A model generated the notes under the pieces. That model made no database searches. It saw nothing but the letters and a program-made list of their open reading frames with translations, and was not told the DNA's origin. Of a DNA stretch of 6,177 nucleotides, positions 5,472 through 6,177 are shown one piece after another. A program made the position numbers and the translations under genes. Numbering within the stretch: position 1 is the first letter of the stretch; each line of letters opens with the position of its first letter. Origin of the DNA: Bacteroidota bacterium (GTDB lineage Bacteria; Bacteroidota; Bacteroidia; B-17B0; Aurantibacillaceae); NCBI GenBank assembly GCA_947474485.1, contig CANJJP010000107.1:1-6177 (forward strand), read 5' to 3'.

Positions 5472-6177
5472 TTAATCTTTCGAAGTAGAAATCTTCGGTT
5501 TTTTAAATTGTTTGGTAATATCTATAATCATTGAAAACACGTGACTATAAGGAGAGATAGATGCATTACCAATATTAGTAAAAGCATAATCTAAAGTAAA
5601 CACTTTGTACTTAATACCTGCTCCCATATTTGGTTGCACGGTAGTTAATCGTTTACCATCGATATCTGTATATTTTTGAATGTTGTTTAAACCAAAACGC
5701 AAATACACAATGTTTTTGTAGCCCGCTTCAAAACCAAACTGTGGGTCGATGCTAATTGCTTTTGATTTAATTAAAACATTTCTTTTTCCATCAAATGTAT
5801 TCACCAAATTTACTTCTCCTAATAATGAAATTTTATTGTCCCACAGCGTATATTTTTTAGATACACCAAGCAGTAAGCGAGGCACCGTAACTTCAACTGA
5901 GTTTTTCGGAATTTCGTTTCCTGTTAATGCAAATACATTTTTTGTGTCGTCATCTAGCGTGTAAGACCAAGCATTAAATGTTCCTGTAATATCTCTTCCA
6001 ACTGCCGAAAAACGCCAGTTATTTTTTGTAGTATAGTTTGCTGCTACATCTAATCCAAATCCCCAAGCTCCACCAAAATCCCCAATTTTACGGCGAATGA
6101 TTTTTGCATTTGCACCGATATCTAAACCTTTTACTTTATTTATTTTTCGTGCGTAAGAAATGATACAAGCAAAATCG
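5472..6177 (-). CDS. PorV/PorQ-family outer-membrane beta-barrel protein, PorV2-like (5' end off window)
   Basis: The minus-strand frame is open from the right edge to TAA at 5474-5472, giving 234 visible residues. A shorter reading from GTG at 5885 is wrong: the frame continues upstream with matching family sequence. Visible pieces, N to C: ISYARKINKVKGLDIGAN, then AKIIRRKIGDFGGAWGFGLD, RDITGTFNAWS, FALTGNEIP, VPRLLLGVSKKY, NTFDGKRNVLIKSK, IDPQFGFEAGYKNIVYLR, NNIQKYTDIDGKRLTTVQPN and the final strand SHVFSMIIDITKQF. Alternating hydrophobic/polar strands and this motif order resemble the PorV2 group. PorV itself is an outer-membrane component of type IX secretion that releases cargo from the translocon; the role of PorV2 is not settled. 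The family usually has roughly 330-370 residues, so about a third is missing, including the signal peptide. It is upstream of the phosphoesterase in one probable operon. Confidence 0.85.
   Translation of the reverse strand, partial: DFACIISYARKINKVKGLDIGANAKIIRRKIGDFGGAWGFGLDVAANYTTKNNWRFSAVGRDITGTFNAWSYTLDDDTKNVFALTGNEIPKNSVEVTVPRLLLGVSKKYTLWDNKISLLGEVNLVNTFDGKRNVLIKSKAISIDPQFGFEAGYKNIVYLRFGLNNIQKYTDIDGKRLTTVQPNMGAGIKYKVFTLDYAFTNIGNASISPYSHVFSMIIDITKQFKKPKISTSKD

Noticed and set aside
5883..5885. GTG as start of a 137-residue protein
   Set aside because: The same frame continues upstream without a stop to the window edge, and its translation carries PorV2-like motifs (FNAWS, TGNEIP, AWGFG); the GTG is an internal valine codon.
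5749..5964. Plus-strand open frame of 71 codons
   Set aside because: Antisense to the PorV2-like gene, with no promoter and no family resemblance.

Overview
The window looks like a piece of a Bacteroidota chromosome (AT-rich, Flavobacteriia/Sphingobacteriia/Cytophagia-like; I cannot place it more precisely). Independent signs agree on this: a DUF4293 membrane protein, a PorV/PorQ-type barrel with the features of the type IX secretion-linked PorV2 group, a short epsilon subunit of F-type ATP synthase, type B ribosomal protein L31, promoters of the TTTG / TAnnTTTG form, and start codons without Shine-Dalgarno sequences.

Layout, left to right. (1) 1-297, plus strand: the almost complete 3' part of a RelE/ParE-family toxin; its antitoxin, if any, lies off the left edge. 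(2) 298-441: a convergent intergenic region filled by a nested inverted-repeat element. (3) 442-1896, minus: a large surface-type lipoprotein with an N-terminal Ig-like region, a parallel beta-helix-like middle and a choice-of-anchor-Q-like C terminus. (4) 1897-2016: a divergent promoter region; the lipoprotein promoter sits so close to the ATG that its mRNA may be leaderless. (5) 2017-2265, plus: rpmE2 (L31 type B) with a strong terminator. (6) 2409-4232, minus: atpD-atpC, the beta and epsilon subunits of F1, separated by a 78-bp spacer holding a 13-bp-stem hairpin and an 8-bp tandem repeat, and ending in their own terminator facing that of rpmE2. No other ATP synthase genes are visible, consistent with the split atp layout known in this phylum. 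(7) 4233-4419: a second divergent promoter region. (8) 4420-4863, plus: a DUF4293 four-helix membrane protein. (9) 4864-4966: a convergent gap with a 16-bp inverted repeat. (10) 4967-6177, minus: a two-gene unit in which a PorV2-like outer-membrane barrel (N terminus off the window) is followed after 7 bp by a YfcE/MJ0936-type metallophosphoesterase.

Functionally this is mostly core-genome material: energy (atpDC), translation (rpmE2) and cell envelope (lipoprotein, DUF4293, PorV2-like). I see no convincing new multi-gene system. The items most worth a second look are non-coding: the 137-bp nested inverted repeat at 306-442, the atpD-atpC spacer, the inverted repeat at 4876-4963 and the apparently leaderless lipoprotein promoter.
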